64,000 bases of DNA, from the NCBI RefSeq assembly GCF_001420595.1, contig NZ_LJIX01000006.1, positions 131,361 to 195,360 on the forward strand. Reading direction: 5' to 3'. Shown here one piece after another: positions 26,305 to 35,403 of the stretch. The position numbers were made by a program, and so were the translations under genes. Below the pieces are notes generated by a model. The model searched no databases. It was not told where the DNA came from and saw only the letters and a program-made list of their open reading frames with translations. The stretch comes from Cytobacillus solani. GTDB lineage: Bacteria > Bacillota > Bacilli > Bacillales > Cytobacillaceae. Position 1 is the first letter of the stretch; the number at the start of each line of letters is the position of its first letter.

Positions 26305-27033
26305 ATGAGCGAGTGGAAACAAGCGCGGTGGCTTGCTATGTTTGAAGTGAAGGCATCATTGAAAGGAATTATTACACTTATTGCTTTATCATTTGGATTA
26401 GCCATTTTTTTTACAGAGGTTTTTTCGATCACGATCATGGAAGATGTTCCAATTGTTTTTGACGTATTCTTTTTGTTCACTTTTTGGGTGCTTGCTGCCT
26501 CGTTCAGACCAAAGGAGCATCAATTAAAAAGGATGGGAGGAGATATCTGGGTCTCCCCTTATTTCATCATGCTTAACCAATTGCCGGTTAAGAAAAATGT
26601 ACTTGTATTGAGCAGATTCATTAGTTATTTTACGATTTCAATTCCCTTTCATATATTAGTGCTTATTCTTATCTATACGCTTTCATCAGAGTATAGAGCA
26701 TATATGCCCGTCGGTTCATATCTAGTATTTTCGATTATCTGGCTTAGTTTTGGTGTATTATGCGGTTCCATGTTTCCGGCAAGTGATGTCGGAGAGAAGA
26801 TTAGTACATTAAAGGCAATCGTCTACAGTGTCCTATTCTATGGTGGGATACTTGCTGTTCTTATAGTGATCTATTATGTGTTTAATAAAGGAATTGTCGA
26901 AATGACTATGTATGCTGCAAAGGAGTGGCCGCTACCTTCAATTCTTATTTCAATTTTGTTGGCTGCCATCGGTCTCTTATATTACAAAGGCTATGTCTAC
27001 AAAAGAATTGATAAAGTGGATTATTTACACTAA
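26305..27033 (+). CDS. Six-helix membrane protein of a GntR/ABC cluster (YhcE-like)
   Basis: A 242-residue integral membrane protein with about six hydrophobic segments (for example LIALSFGLAIFFTEVF, LVFSIIWLSFGVLCGSMF and LISILLAAIGLLYYKGYVY), suited to an ABC permease subunit. It is the first of five genes: membrane protein, GntR regulator, two ATPases and a second permease. This matches the layout of the B. subtilis yhcE-yhcI cluster. The transported compound is unknown; related systems respond to cell-wall-active agents. RBS AGGAGG precedes ATG 26305. Confidence 0.78.
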   Translation: MSEWKQARWLAMFEVKASLKGIITLIALSFGLAIFFTEVFSITIMEDVPIVFDVFFLFTFWVLAASFRPKEHQLKRMGGDIWVSPYFIMLNQLPVKKNVLVLSRFISYFTISIPFHILVLILIYTLSSEYRAYMPVGSYLVFSIIWLSFGVLCGSMFPASDVGEKISTLKAIVYSVLFYGGILAVLIVIYYVFNKGIVEMTMYAAKEWPLPSILISILLAAIGLLYYKGYVYKRIDKVDYLH

Positions 27034-27060
27034 TGGATTAATAAGAAAGGTGGCGATTAA

Positions 27061-27480
27061 GTGGAACTTCCTATTCGCCTTTCAAAGGAATCAAGAGAGC
27101 CAATTTATCACCAAATTGAAGAGCAAATAAAAGCACTTATTGCAGGAGGTCAGCTGCCCGCCGGAACACCGTTGCCATCCATACGTGTTCTGTCTAAGGA
27201 GCTTGAAATCAGTGTGATCACAACACGGCGCGCCTACCAAAATCTTGAATACCAAGGATTCATAAGAACGACTCAAGGGAAAGGGACATTTGTCGCAGAG
27301 ATTGAGGCATCTAAGAAGGAAGAAGTAACGGTTTCCGCAGTTTATCAAGCAATTGAAAAAGCTGTAGAAACAGCTCTGCGCCATGATTATACCCTTGAAC
27401 AGATAGAAGCAGTTTTTCAAGAAATCATCGCTAGTTTGAAAGAGAAAGGCGGACATGATGACGATGGAAAAATGGATTGA
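27061..27480 (+). CDS. GntR-family transcriptional regulator (YtrA subfamily)
   Basis: A 139-residue GntR regulator with the winged helix at residues 10-75 (SREPIYHQIEEQIKALIAGG, then PLPSIRVLSKELEISVITTRRAY and GFIRTTQGKGTFV) and only a short helical C-terminal tail, as in the YtrA/YhcF subfamily that controls ABC transporter operons. Start GTG 27061 with AAAGGTGG upstream. Lying inside the operon, it probably represses it. I see no clear operator palindrome between 26214 and 26304, although the region is AT-rich. Confidence 0.9.
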   Translation: MELPIRLSKESREPIYHQIEEQIKALIAGGQLPAGTPLPSIRVLSKELEISVITTRRAYQNLEYQGFIRTTQGKGTFVAEIEASKKEEVTVSAVYQAIEKAVETALRHDYTLEQIEAVFQEIIASLKEKGGHDDDGKMD

Positions 27481-28327
27481 AATAAATCGTTTAAAAAAGA
27501 ATGTAGATGATTTTCAATTAGGACCAATTGACCTGTCCTTTGAGGCTAGCACCATCACTGCTGTTGTCGGTAACAATGGGGCTGGAAAAAGTACGTTATT
27601 AAAGGTTTTGATGCGCTTAGCTGCACAAAATGAAGGAGAAATAAAAGTATTTGGACAGCTGATAGATAGTGAAGCGGAAGGATGGAAAAAAAGAATTGCC
27701 TATTTGCCGCAGACACTAGTAGGATGTGATTCTTTCAATGGAAACCAGCTTAGGGAGCTTGTTTCGAAATGGTACCCAACATGGGACCAATCGTTATTTG
27801 AGCAGTTAGTGGAGATGTACCAAATTCCGCTGACAAAAAAATATGGAAAGCTATCTCAAGGTGTCCAGCAAAAACTAAATCTTGCACTAACACTTGCTAG
27901 GGATGCTGAAATTTTAATACTTGATGAACCGACTGCTCATATGGATATTCCTTCAAAGCAATTGCTCTTAGATGTGATTGTTGAATGGATGGAAAGAGGA
28001 GAAAAATTAATCATTATCTCAAGTCATCAGGCTGAGGATATCCGAAAACTTGCAGATTATGTAGTTGTTATGAAAGAGGGGCAGCTGCTTGGAAAATTCG
28101 AAAAAGAAGAATTAACGAGCCAATATAAGCAATATTGGATGGAGGATTCCCTTCCAAACGAACCCATCCCGGGAGTAATCGAACGGAAAAATGAACGAAT
28201 TCTAGTTTCTAAATGTGCAGAAGAAACAGAGTCGTATTTAGCAAGTAAGCAATTAAAATGGCTTCGTGCCAAAAACTTAGAAATAGAAGAGATTATCACC
28301 TATATGCTTATTGGGAAGGCATCATAA
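27455..28327 (+). CDS. ABC transporter ATP-binding protein (YhcG/YtrB-like)
   Basis: ABC ATPase of 290 residues: Walker A VGNNGAGKSTLLK near residue 38, Q-loop LPQTLVG, a weakly conserved signature LSQGVQQKLNLAL, Walker B ILILDEPTAHMD and H-loop SSHQ. The C-terminal 80 residues are an extension of unknown role. Start ATG 27455, with ATG codons at 27458 and 27464 as options, inside the gntR gene; the overlap suggests translational coupling. It likely pairs with the YhcE-like protein. Confidence 0.88.
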   Translation: MMTMEKWIEINRLKKNVDDFQLGPIDLSFEASTITAVVGNNGAGKSTLLKVLMRLAAQNEGEIKVFGQLIDSEAEGWKKRIAYLPQTLVGCDSFNGNQLRELVSKWYPTWDQSLFEQLVEMYQIPLTKKYGKLSQGVQQKLNLALTLARDAEILILDEPTAHMDIPSKQLLLDVIVEWMERGEKLIIISSHQAEDIRKLADYVVVMKEGQLLGKFEKEELTSQYKQYWMEDSLPNEPIPGVIERKNERILVSKCAEETESYLASKQLKWLRAKNLEIEEIITYMLIGKAS

Positions 28328-28351
28328 TTAGGAGAGAGGATTGAATGGGAA

Positions 28352-29284
28352 ATGAGTGGACCTGTTTTGGCAGTAAACCAAGTTGGTAAATCTTTTAAAA
28401 ATAAACAAATTATTAAGGATATTTCTTTTGAAGTTAAAAAAGGTGAAATAATGGCTATTTTAGGACCAAACGGAGCCGGGAAGTCGACGACAATCCGCAG
28501 CATTATGGGAATTCTTCATCCTGATGAAGGGACAGTGAAATTTCATGGCCACTCAGCAGGAAGTATTCCTCGCCATAGAATTGGCTATCTTCCTGAGGAA
28601 CGCGGTTTATATAAAAAGGTTAGCATAATGGATATCCTGCTCTATTTTGCTGAATTGAAGGACTATCCTGTGAAAAAGGCTAAAGAACGAGCATTGACAT
28701 ACTTAAAGAAATTAGGGCTCGAAGGGAAGGAAAAAAGCTCGATTGAAGAATTGTCAAAAGGGATGGGACAGAAGGTTCAATTTATTGCTTCGATAATCCA
28801 TGAGCCTGACCTTCTTATCTTAGATGAACCTTTCTCAGGGCTCGATCCTGTTAGTCAAGAATTGATTAAAAGCGAGATTAAAGAATTAGCGAATAAGGGA
28901 ACAGCGATTTTATTATCTGCGCACCAAATGAATGTAGTAGAAGAATTATGCGATCGTCTATTTATGATACACCGAGGTCAAAAGGTTATCAGCGGAACGA
29001 TGGAGGAAGTGAAGGCGCAGTATGCTAACTATAAATGTGTAATCCGCGGGAATAATGAGGAGAGTATTTTAGCAAGGCTCCCTCAGGTTCAAAGAGTCGA
29101 GCAGAGCGGTGAGCTTGCAACATTGTACTTGGAGGCAAATATCCAACCATCCACTTGGTTAAAGCAGCTTCCAGAAGAGATTCAAATTCAAGAGCTAACA
29201 GTAAGCAGAATTTCGCTCCATGAAATTTTTATAGATATCGCAACAGACAAAAAATTATTGGGAGAGGGTGAAAAGAGTGCGTAA
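28352..29284 (+). CDS. ABC transporter ATP-binding protein (NatA/YhaQ/YhcH-like)
   Basis: ABC ATPase of 310 residues: Walker A LGPNGAGKSTTIRSIMG, Q-loop YLPEERGLYKK, signature LSKGMGQKVQF, Walker B LLILDEPFSGLDPVSQ and H-loop SAHQM. The EERGLY Q-loop form is shared with the NatA/YhaQ exporters. The C-terminal region (VIRGNNEESILARLPQV) is the usual DUF4162-type tail. It probably forms an exporter with the next permease. The start is fixed by ATG 28352, although the ribosome site is weak. Confidence 0.9.
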   Translation: MSGPVLAVNQVGKSFKNKQIIKDISFEVKKGEIMAILGPNGAGKSTTIRSIMGILHPDEGTVKFHGHSAGSIPRHRIGYLPEERGLYKKVSIMDILLYFAELKDYPVKKAKERALTYLKKLGLEGKEKSSIEELSKGMGQKVQFIASIIHEPDLLILDEPFSGLDPVSQELIKSEIKELANKGTAILLSAHQMNVVEELCDRLFMIHRGQKVISGTMEEVKAQYANYKCVIRGNNEESILARLPQVQRVEQSGELATLYLEANIQPSTWLKQLPEEIQIQELTVSRISLHEIFIDIATDKKLLGEGEKSA

Positions 29285-30491
29285 CAGTATGAAGGTAGCA
29301 AAGTGGGAATATAGGAAAAATATGAAAAACAAATCATTTATTATTTCCCTGTTAATCACGCCGCTAATTTTTATTATCTTTTCCTCATTGCCATCATTCA
29401 TGGATTTGTTTAAAAGTGAATCTGACCCTGTGAAGGTTTATATTCAGGATGAAATGAATACGTGGGAAAGTGTTGAAGAAACGCTTCTCTCACAAGGGAT
29501 TGAATGGGATGTTCAAGAGGCGGAAACTGATGAAAGCGGAATGAAGGAAATAATAAAGAACACAGAAAATACAGCTTATATTTCTTTCAGTAAAAATTTG
29601 ATGGAACAAGGGAAGCTGACTGTTTATACAAATGAAGAAATAGATAAAGATTTTGAAAAGCAAGTGAATGTATTGGTGCAGCCTTTAAGAGACTTGCAAA
29701 TAGAAAACCTTCAGTTATCACAGCAAGATAAAGATATCATTAATCAGGGAATCACAATTGATGCTGTTTCTTTATCAAAAGGTGTTGGTGAAGTGAAGGA
29801 AGATCCGTTAAAAAGACTTGTTCCTGGAGTTTTTGCAGGTATCATTCTTTTTTCTATTGTCATGACAGGAATGATGATTTTTCAAAGCGCCTCTAATGAA
29901 AAGAAGGAAAAGGTGGCTGAAATTGTTCTCTCATCGGTAGATTCCTCTGAATTAATGCAAGGTAAAATAATCGGTTACTTTGCTCTTGGAATTACTCAAG
30001 TTTTTGCATGGATTTTAATAGTTGTTCCATTTTTCATTTGGAAAAATGATTTTCCGATTCTAGAATATTTGCTAGTACCAGAAACCTTGCTGCTCGTTTT
30101 TATTGCTGTTTTAGGCTATCTTCTGTTTGCTGCTATTTTTGCCGGAATTGGTGCCACTCTCGAGGATATGGACCAAACGAGTAATTTCCAAGGGATTGTT
30201 TTTTTATTGCCGTGGCTGCCAGCAGCATTGTTTTCTCCAGTCATATCTGACCCAGAAGGGATTATTGCACAAGCAGCCTCGTACTTTCCTTTAACATCGC
30301 CAGCTGTATTAATTATGAGGCTATCTGTGCTTGAAAGCTGGCCGTGGATTGAAATATCTATTTCAATCATTATTCTTCTGATCAGTATATGGCTGTTTAT
30401 GAAGTTAGCAGGAAAAATATTCAAAATTGGTATTTTAATGTATGGAAAAAATGCTACACCAAAAGAGATATTAAAATGGCTGAGATATTAA
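29277..30491 (+). CDS. ABC transporter permease (NatB/YhaP-like)
   Basis: ABC-2 type permease: one N-terminal membrane helix (ISLLITPLIFIIFSSLP), a large extracytoplasmic domain (about residues 55-185) and a C-terminal block of five to six helices starting with [40 protein letters not shown], typical of NatB/YhaP. Partner of the preceding ATPase. The frame opens at GTG 29268, but GGAGAGGG lies against that codon, so GTG 29277 (nine bases after it) or ATG 29289 is more likely. Last gene of the cluster, followed by a terminator. Confidence 0.88.
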   Translation: MRNSMKVAKWEYRKNMKNKSFIISLLITPLIFIIFSSLPSFMDLFKSESDPVKVYIQDEMNTWESVEETLLSQGIEWDVQEAETDESGMKEIIKNTENTAYISFSKNLMEQGKLTVYTNEEIDKDFEKQVNVLVQPLRDLQIENLQLSQQDKDIINQGITIDAVSLSKGVGEVKEDPLKRLVPGVFAGIILFSIVMTGMMIFQSASNEKKEKVAEIVLSSVDSSELMQGKIIGYFALGITQVFAWILIVVPFFIWKNDFPILEYLLVPETLLLVFIAVLGYLLFAAIFAGIGATLEDMDQTSNFQGIVFLLPWLPAALFSPVISDPEGIIAQAASYFPLTSPAVLIMRLSVLESWPWIEISISIIILLISIWLFMKLAGKIFKIGILMYGKNATPKEILKWLRY

Positions 30492-30495
30492 TATT

Positions 30496-30530
30496 AAATC
30501 CCTTCAACAAGAAGTTGAAGGGATTTAATT
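30496..30530 (+). terminator. Terminator of the GntR/ABC cluster
   Basis: AAATCCCTTCAAC and GTTGAAGGGATTT make a 13-base perfect stem with a five-base loop; the T run is short. Confidence 0.8.
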
Positions 30531-30609
30531 ATGAGTGCTATTAATAGTATTGAAAAAAGCTTTTAGTGTAAAATAAAACAAAATAAACTTAATTTGGCGG
30601 TGATTATAA

Positions 30610-31305
30610 ATGATTGGCTGCATGTGTATACATGGATTTACAGGTTCACCTTATGAGGTAGAGCCTTTAGCTAGCTATTTAAAGGACCGTACGGATTGGG
30701 AAATAGTTGTACCTACTCTCCCGGGGCATGGGGATAAGCTCGAATTAAAGGGTATAGAATATAAGAAATGGATTGAACATGCGGAACATGAATTACAAAG
30801 GCTGATTGAAAAATGTGAAACAGTTTATGTTATTGGCTTTTCTATGGGAGGACTAATTGCCAGTTATTTGTCTGTTCATTATCCCGTTGCTAAATTAGTC
30901 CTGCTTAGCGCCGCTGCCTATTATGTTAATCCGAAGCAGCTTTTTAAGGATATCGGTGAAATCCTGAGGGACGCAGCAAAGGGAAGGCTAACAGAAAATG
31001 AACTATTTATTAGATATAGGAGAAAAATCAAGGCTACCCCTATTACAGCAACCATTCAGTTTCGAAGATTGGTTGCGTCGATTCGGCCAATCTTGTCTCA
31101 AGTGACTATCCCCACTTTAATTGCACAAGGGGAAATTGATGGAGTAGTTCCCCCGAAGAGTGCAGAATATTTATATAATCGAATTGGAACCACTTCTAAA
31201 AAGCTGATATTTTTTAAGAAGTCCAAGCATTTAATTTGCCATTGTGAGGAAAGTGAAGACCTTTTTATGGAAGTGCACCAATTTTTAAAACAGTTAGGAA
31301 ATTAA
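30610..31305 (+). CDS. Alpha/beta-hydrolase, carboxylesterase (Est30/YvaK-like)
   Basis: A 231-residue alpha/beta hydrolase similar in length and motif order to Geobacillus Est30 and B. subtilis YvaK. The oxyanion region is CIHGFTGSPYEVEPLASYL, the nucleophile elbow VIGFSMGGLIAS, the acid in AQGEIDGVVPP and the histidine in KKSKHLICHC. It would hydrolyse short-chain esters or monoacylglycerols in the cytoplasm. In B. subtilis yvaK lies beside secG and rnr; here it stands between an ABC cluster and cshA, apparently on its own. Confidence 0.88.
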   Translation: MIGCMCIHGFTGSPYEVEPLASYLKDRTDWEIVVPTLPGHGDKLELKGIEYKKWIEHAEHELQRLIEKCETVYVIGFSMGGLIASYLSVHYPVAKLVLLSAAAYYVNPKQLFKDIGEILRDAAKGRLTENELFIRYRRKIKATPITATIQFRRLVASIRPILSQVTIPTLIAQGEIDGVVPPKSAEYLYNRIGTTSKKLIFFKKSKHLICHCEESEDLFMEVHQFLKQLGN

Positions 31306-31394
31306 AGGAATCCAATACTGTCTCAGATTGCAATTGTGTATAGAAAATGATAAAATTAATTTTATAGGATCATGAGGAACACTTTAGAAACCCG

Positions 31395-31424
31395 GACATA
31401 CTCCAATTGGAGAATGTCTTTTTT
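31395..31424 (+). terminator. Terminator-like hairpin in the leader of cshA
   Basis: GACATACTCC and GGAGAATGTC fold around AATT with eight of ten pairs plus T residues at 31419-31424. It lies 240 bases upstream of cshA and well after the esterase stop, so it either ends esterase transcripts or attenuates cshA. Positions 31425-31657 hold an open frame of doubtful reality that stops in an ATGA overlap with the cshA start. Confidence 0.6.
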
Positions 31425-31657
31425 CACTTTTATACTGCATTAAGTAGGATGCGGATCACTCATTCATTACGTGAATTTGTATATATAGATTTAAAGGGGA
31501 ACCAATCTCCTTGCCACATCCTTCCTCTCAAGCGGGTTTCTTCATGTAAGGTAAAGATTTCTCTATTGAAAACAAATGAAGAATCATCCTCGTACCCAAT
31601 TCACGAAAATATCTTTCCTGTATTAATGGAAAATACTCTACGAAGATTAGAAGGAGA

Positions 31658-33163
31658 ATGAACACATTGACAAAGTTTCAAGATTTGGGCATCAGCCCTG
31701 CAACGATGAAGGCTATTAAGAGAATGGGATTTGAAGAAGCGACCCCAATTCAAGCACAAACGATTCCTTTGAGTCTAGAAAACAAAGATTTGATCGGACA
31801 AGCTCAAACAGGAACAGGAAAAACAGCAGCGTTTGGTATACCGATGATCGACAAAATTGATTACAGTCAAGATGTGATTCAAGGAATTATCATTGCCCCA
31901 ACACGTGAGCTTGCTATTCAAGTATCGGAAGAATTGTATAAAATCGGCTATGGAAAAAGAACAAGAGTGTTAGCGATTTATGGCGGCCAAGATATTAATC
32001 GCCAAATTCGTGCGTTAAAAAACCGTCCTCATATTATTGTCGGTACACCAGGACGACTGCTTGACCATATTAACCGAAAAACGTTACGTCTAGAAAATGT
32101 TCATACAGTGATTCTCGATGAGGCTGATGAAATGCTGAATATGGGATTCATTGAGGACATCGAGGCAATCCTTGCACAAATTCCTGAAGAACACCAGACT
32201 CTTTTGTTCTCAGCAACAATGCCTGGTCCGATCAAAAAAATTGCTGAACGTTTTATGAAAGAACCACAAATCGTCCGTGTGAAAACAAAGGAAGTAACTG
32301 TATCGCAAATTGAGCAGTATTACTTAGAAGTACAGGAAAGAAGTAAATTTGATATTTTGACAAGATTGCTTGATATTCAATCACCTGAACTTGCTATTAT
32401 ATTTGGACGAACAAAGCGTCGGGTTGACGAATTGGCAGAGGCGTTGAACCTTAGAGGATATAATGCAGAGGGAATTCATGGCGATTTAAGTCAAGCGAAG
32501 CGGATGTCTGTATTACGCAAATTTAAAGAAGGCTCTATTGATGTGCTAGTGGCAACAGATGTTGCGGCACGTGGTTTGGATATCTCAGGTGTTACACATG
32601 TATACAATTTCGATATTCCACAAGATCCGGAAAGCTATGTTCACCGAATTGGACGTACCGGACGTGCTGGCAAAACAGGCGTAGCAATGACTTTCATTAC
32701 ACCGAGAGAAAAATCATATCTGCAGGTAGTTGAAAGAACAACCAAACGGAAAATGGAACGCATGAAGCCACCAACTTTAGATGAGGCGTTAGAAGGTCAG
32801 CAAAAAGCTGTTATCGAACGAATTCTGCAATCTGTGGAATCGAATAATCTGCAATATTATAAACAAGCAGCTGAAGAATTATTAGAGCAGCAAGATGCAA
32901 CAACGATTGTTCAAGCAGTATTAAAGATGTTAACAAAAGAACCTGATACAACGCCAGTCAAGTTAACAGAAGAAAAACCGCTGCCACAAAAAAGAGAACG
33001 CAGATTTGATGACAAAAATAAATCATATGGCGGTCAAAGAGGAAGACAAAAGGCGCCAGTAAGATCACGCCAAGGATCCCAAAATAAACGCTATAGCAAC
33101 AGCAATAACAATAATAACAATAATAACAATAATAATCGATCTAATTCTAATAGTTATCGTTAA
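31658..33163 (+). CDS. cshA: DEAD-box RNA helicase CshA
   Basis: ATP-dependent RNA helicase of the RNA degradosome and cold adaptation. Q motif [14 protein letters not shown], motif I AQTGTGKT, Ia [10 protein letters not shown], Ib [55 protein letters not shown] and [13 protein letters not shown] are all present. The two RecA domains end near residue 370, followed by a CshA-type helical region and an Arg/Asn/Gln/Ser-rich tail that ends in a poly-asparagine run. Highly similar to B. subtilis CshA (YdbR). RBS AGAAGGAG precedes ATG. Confidence 0.97.
   Translation: MNTLTKFQDLGISPATMKAIKRMGFEEATPIQAQTIPLSLENKDLIGQAQTGTGKTAAFGIPMIDKIDYSQDVIQGIIIAPTRELAIQVSEELYKIGYGKRTRVLAIYGGQDINRQIRALKNRPHIIVGTPGRLLDHINRKTLRLENVHTVILDEADEMLNMGFIEDIEAILAQIPEEHQTLLFSATMPGPIKKIAERFMKEPQIVRVKTKEVTVSQIEQYYLEVQERSKFDILTRLLDIQSPELAIIFGRTKRRVDELAEALNLRGYNAEGIHGDLSQAKRMSVLRKFKEGSIDVLVATDVAARGLDISGVTHVYNFDIPQDPESYVHRIGRTGRAGKTGVAMTFITPREKSYLQVVERTTKRKMERMKPPTLDEALEGQQKAVIERILQSVESNNLQYYKQAAEELLEQQDATTIVQAVLKMLTKEPDTTPVKLTEEKPLPQKRERRFDDKNKSYGGQRGRQKAPVRSRQGSQNKRYSNSNNNNNNNNNNNRSNSNSYR
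33096..33138 (+). repeat. AAC/AAT microsatellite encoding a poly-Asn tract in CshA
   Basis: A run of AAC and AAT codons encodes about eleven consecutive asparagines near the CshA C-terminus (SNSN then N repeats then RSNSNSYR). Triplet repeats of this type can change length by slippage without shifting the frame. Confidence 0.9.
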
Positions 33164-33170
33164 GCAAAAG

Positions 33171-33199
33171 AGAGAGCATAGAGAGTGCTCTCTTTTTTT
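33171..33199 (+). terminator. Terminator of cshA
   Basis: AGAGAGCA and TGCTCTCT form an eight-base stem around a seven-base loop and are followed by six Ts. Confidence 0.9.
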
Positions 33200-33280
33200 C
33201 TATGTTTTCTTTTAAAGTTTATACATGCCTTTTTCGGTCATGTATACTAATAAGAGTAGTTAATTATTAGGAGGTTACAC

Positions 33281-33760
33281 ATGATTTTGGAACCACAAAA
33301 AAGAATTTCAAAGAAGGGGCTGACCGTTTGGAGGATATCAGGGGCTATGCATTCATTTTTTGCTTTCCTTGTATCTGGAGCAGCGATCGCTCTTACAATT
33401 ATCTTTGATTGGCCGGGCTGGATTATTGGGATCGCCGTTCTTACCTTTCTGTTGTATGCCTATCTTTTTATTATGCTTCTTCCAACAATACGGTGGAAGC
33501 GCTGGCGGTATGAGGTGCGTGAAAATGAAATTGAGCTTCAGCATGGCGTATTTATCATAAAAAGAACATTAGTTCCTATGATACGAGTTCAACATGTTGA
33601 TACGCAGCAAGGACCAATTTTGCGGAAATATCAGTTAGCAACCATAACCGTATCTACTGCCGCAACCGTTCATGAGATTCCGGCACTGGAGATGGATGAA
33701 GCAGAGGAGCTGCGTTTTTTCATTTCGAAGCTAGCGAGGGTGGCTGATGAGGATGTCTGA
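33281..33760 (+). CDS. ydbS: bPH2-domain membrane protein YdbS
   Basis: A 159-residue protein with two adjacent membrane helices (about residues 25-70, including AIALTIIFDWPGWIIGIAVL) followed by a bacterial PH-like domain (RYEVRENEIELQHGVFIIKRTLVPMIRVQHVDTQQGP). Orthologous in position and length to B. subtilis YdbS, directly downstream of cshA. With YdbT it forms a membrane complex reported to affect sensitivity to some bacteriocins such as amylocyclicin; that is recalled from B. subtilis, not seen here. Overlaps ydbT by 14 bases. Confidence 0.9.
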   Translation: MILEPQKRISKKGLTVWRISGAMHSFFAFLVSGAAIALTIIFDWPGWIIGIAVLTFLLYAYLFIMLLPTIRWKRWRYEVRENEIELQHGVFIIKRTLVPMIRVQHVDTQQGPILRKYQLATITVSTAATVHEIPALEMDEAEELRFFISKLARVADEDV

Positions 33761-35174
33761 ACCAAAACGGCTTCATCCCATAGCTGCTGTCATTAACTGT
33801 ATAAAACAGTTAAAGGAATTAATCATTCCCTTTCTAGTATTTGTTGTATTTGGGAGCAAAAACGGCTTATTTCAGTTATTCGCCTCCTTAGGGGTCATTG
33901 TTTTAGTATTGATCATTGGAATTCTTACATGGCTTAGATTTACATATCGTTTAGAAGATGGGGAATTGCGGATTGAATACGGCGTGTTTGTACGAAAGAA
34001 AAGATATATTCCCTTTGAAAGAATACAAAGTCTTGATTTGTCAGAAGGGATTTTACAGCGCCCATTTGGCCTAGTGAAGGTGAAAATTGAAACCGCCGGT
34101 TCAAGTGGAGAGGCAGAGGCTGTTTTAACAGCTATTTCAAAGAGTCAAGCAACTATCATTCAACAAGCTTTATCCTTCGCTAAAGATGGCACCTCAATAG
34201 ACGAGCAAGAAGTGGTTAAAGATGAGAAAGAAACCATTCTTTATCAAATAACACCGAAGGAGCTTTTTCTGCTTGCATCTACGTCCGGGGGAGTAGGGGT
34301 AGTTATTTCTGCAGTTATTGCATTTATCTTTCAATTTGAGGAAATTATTCCTTATGAAAAAGTTTTCAACGGGCTGGAGAATTTTATTTCAAGTGGGGTT
34401 CTTGTTGTCAGTTTACTTGTATTTATTGGCTTTTTAGTTGCGTGGGCAGCTGCGCTGATTGGAACGATGCTTAAGTATGCTGGATTTACTGTAAAGAAGA
34501 ACGAAGATGACTTCATTATTACGAGAGGGCTGCTTGAAAAAAGGCAGCTTACGATACCTTTGCATCGCATTCAGGCGATTCGAATAAGTGAAAACCTCAT
34601 AAGGCAGCCATTGGGATTAAGTACAGTATATATTGAAAGTGCTGGCGGATCTGCAACTGATACAGAAAGTACTCGTGAAATGCTTGTGCCAATCGCGAAA
34701 AGGAATGTTATTACGACTATTTTATCTCCGTATTTACCTGAATATAATTTGGAGACTTCCATTTTATCTGCTCCAAGAAGATCTTTAAAACGGTATTTAT
34801 TTAGAGGATTTGTATATATGCTGCCAATCATGGCTGTTTCAGTACTTTTCTTTAGGCCATGGGGGTATTTATCGCTTCTAATCGTCATCCCTGCGATGTT
34901 CCTGTCGTATTTAAAATTTATGGACGCGGGCTGGAAGGTTGATCACCAGCAGCTGACTTTGAGATACCGAACCATAATAAGAAATACGATTTTTATGAAA
35001 AGAAATCGAATTCAATCACTAGTAATGAAAGAAAGCTATTTTCAAAATAAAAATAAATTGGCTTCGATTGAAGCAACGGTGATGTCTGGTTCAGGTGGAA
35101 CTGGTGGGAGAGTGGTTGATTTGGAAAAGAAGGATGTAGAAGGTATATATGAATGGTACTCGTATACAAAGTAA
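33747..35174 (+). CDS. ydbT: bPH2-domain membrane protein YdbT
   Basis: A 475-residue protein with several pairs of membrane helices and three bacterial PH-like segments (YRLEDGELRIEYGVFVRKKRYIPFERIQSLDL; FTVKKNEDDFIITRGLLEKRQLTIPLHRIQAI; then WKVDHQQLTLRYRTI). The repeated R-I-Q pattern after each strand set is the family signature. Partner of YdbS in the same operon. Start ATG 33747, with ATG 33753 as an alternative, inside ydbS, which points to coupled translation and a joint complex. Confidence 0.9.
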   Translation: MRMSEPKRLHPIAAVINCIKQLKELIIPFLVFVVFGSKNGLFQLFASLGVIVLVLIIGILTWLRFTYRLEDGELRIEYGVFVRKKRYIPFERIQSLDLSEGILQRPFGLVKVKIETAGSSGEAEAVLTAISKSQATIIQQALSFAKDGTSIDEQEVVKDEKETILYQITPKELFLLASTSGGVGVVISAVIAFIFQFEEIIPYEKVFNGLENFISSGVLVVSLLVFIGFLVAWAAALIGTMLKYAGFTVKKNEDDFIITRGLLEKRQLTIPLHRIQAIRISENLIRQPLGLSTVYIESAGGSATDTESTREMLVPIAKRNVITTILSPYLPEYNLETSILSAPRRSLKRYLFRGFVYMLPIMAVSVLFFRPWGYLSLLIVIPAMFLSYLKFMDAGWKVDHQQLTLRYRTIIRNTIFMKRNRIQSLVMKESYFQNKNKLASIEATVMSGSGGTGGRVVDLEKKDVEGIYEWYSYTK

Positions 35175-35227
35175 TCGAGAAAAATTAAAAAATTATTGAA
35201 TATTCTTCAATTCTTGATTCAAATCAA

Positions 35228-35254
35228 TAAATAAAAAGGTAAAATAACCGATAG
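35228..35254 (+). promoter_or_regulatory. Sigma-D-type (flagellar/chemotaxis) promoter
   Basis: TAAA at 35228-35231, a 15-base spacer, then ACCGATAG at 35247-35254. The Bacillus sigma-D consensus is TAAA-N14/16-GCCGATAT, so all four -35 bases and six of eight -10 bases match. It precedes a chemoreceptor gene, the expected target class. The roughly 145-base leader includes CCCCT ... AGGGG pairing (35285-35324) and a possible eight-codon leader peptide at 35375-35401. Confidence 0.75.
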
Positions 35255-35403
35255 TAATAATGGACTATGTTTTAAATTGAGTTGCCCCTCCCAGATTTTT
35301 CGAATCCATTTCGGTGTAGGGGATAAGACCTAGCTGATTCCAATAACATATATAGAAAAACGGGTTGAAGTGGTATGAAAATTGAACAATGGAGTGACTG
35401 ACT

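Noticed and set aside
31407-31661. 84-codon frame upstream of cshA
   Set aside because: TTG start overlaps a terminator hairpin, the composition is unremarkable and there is no recognisable domain; kept only as a possible leader ORF.
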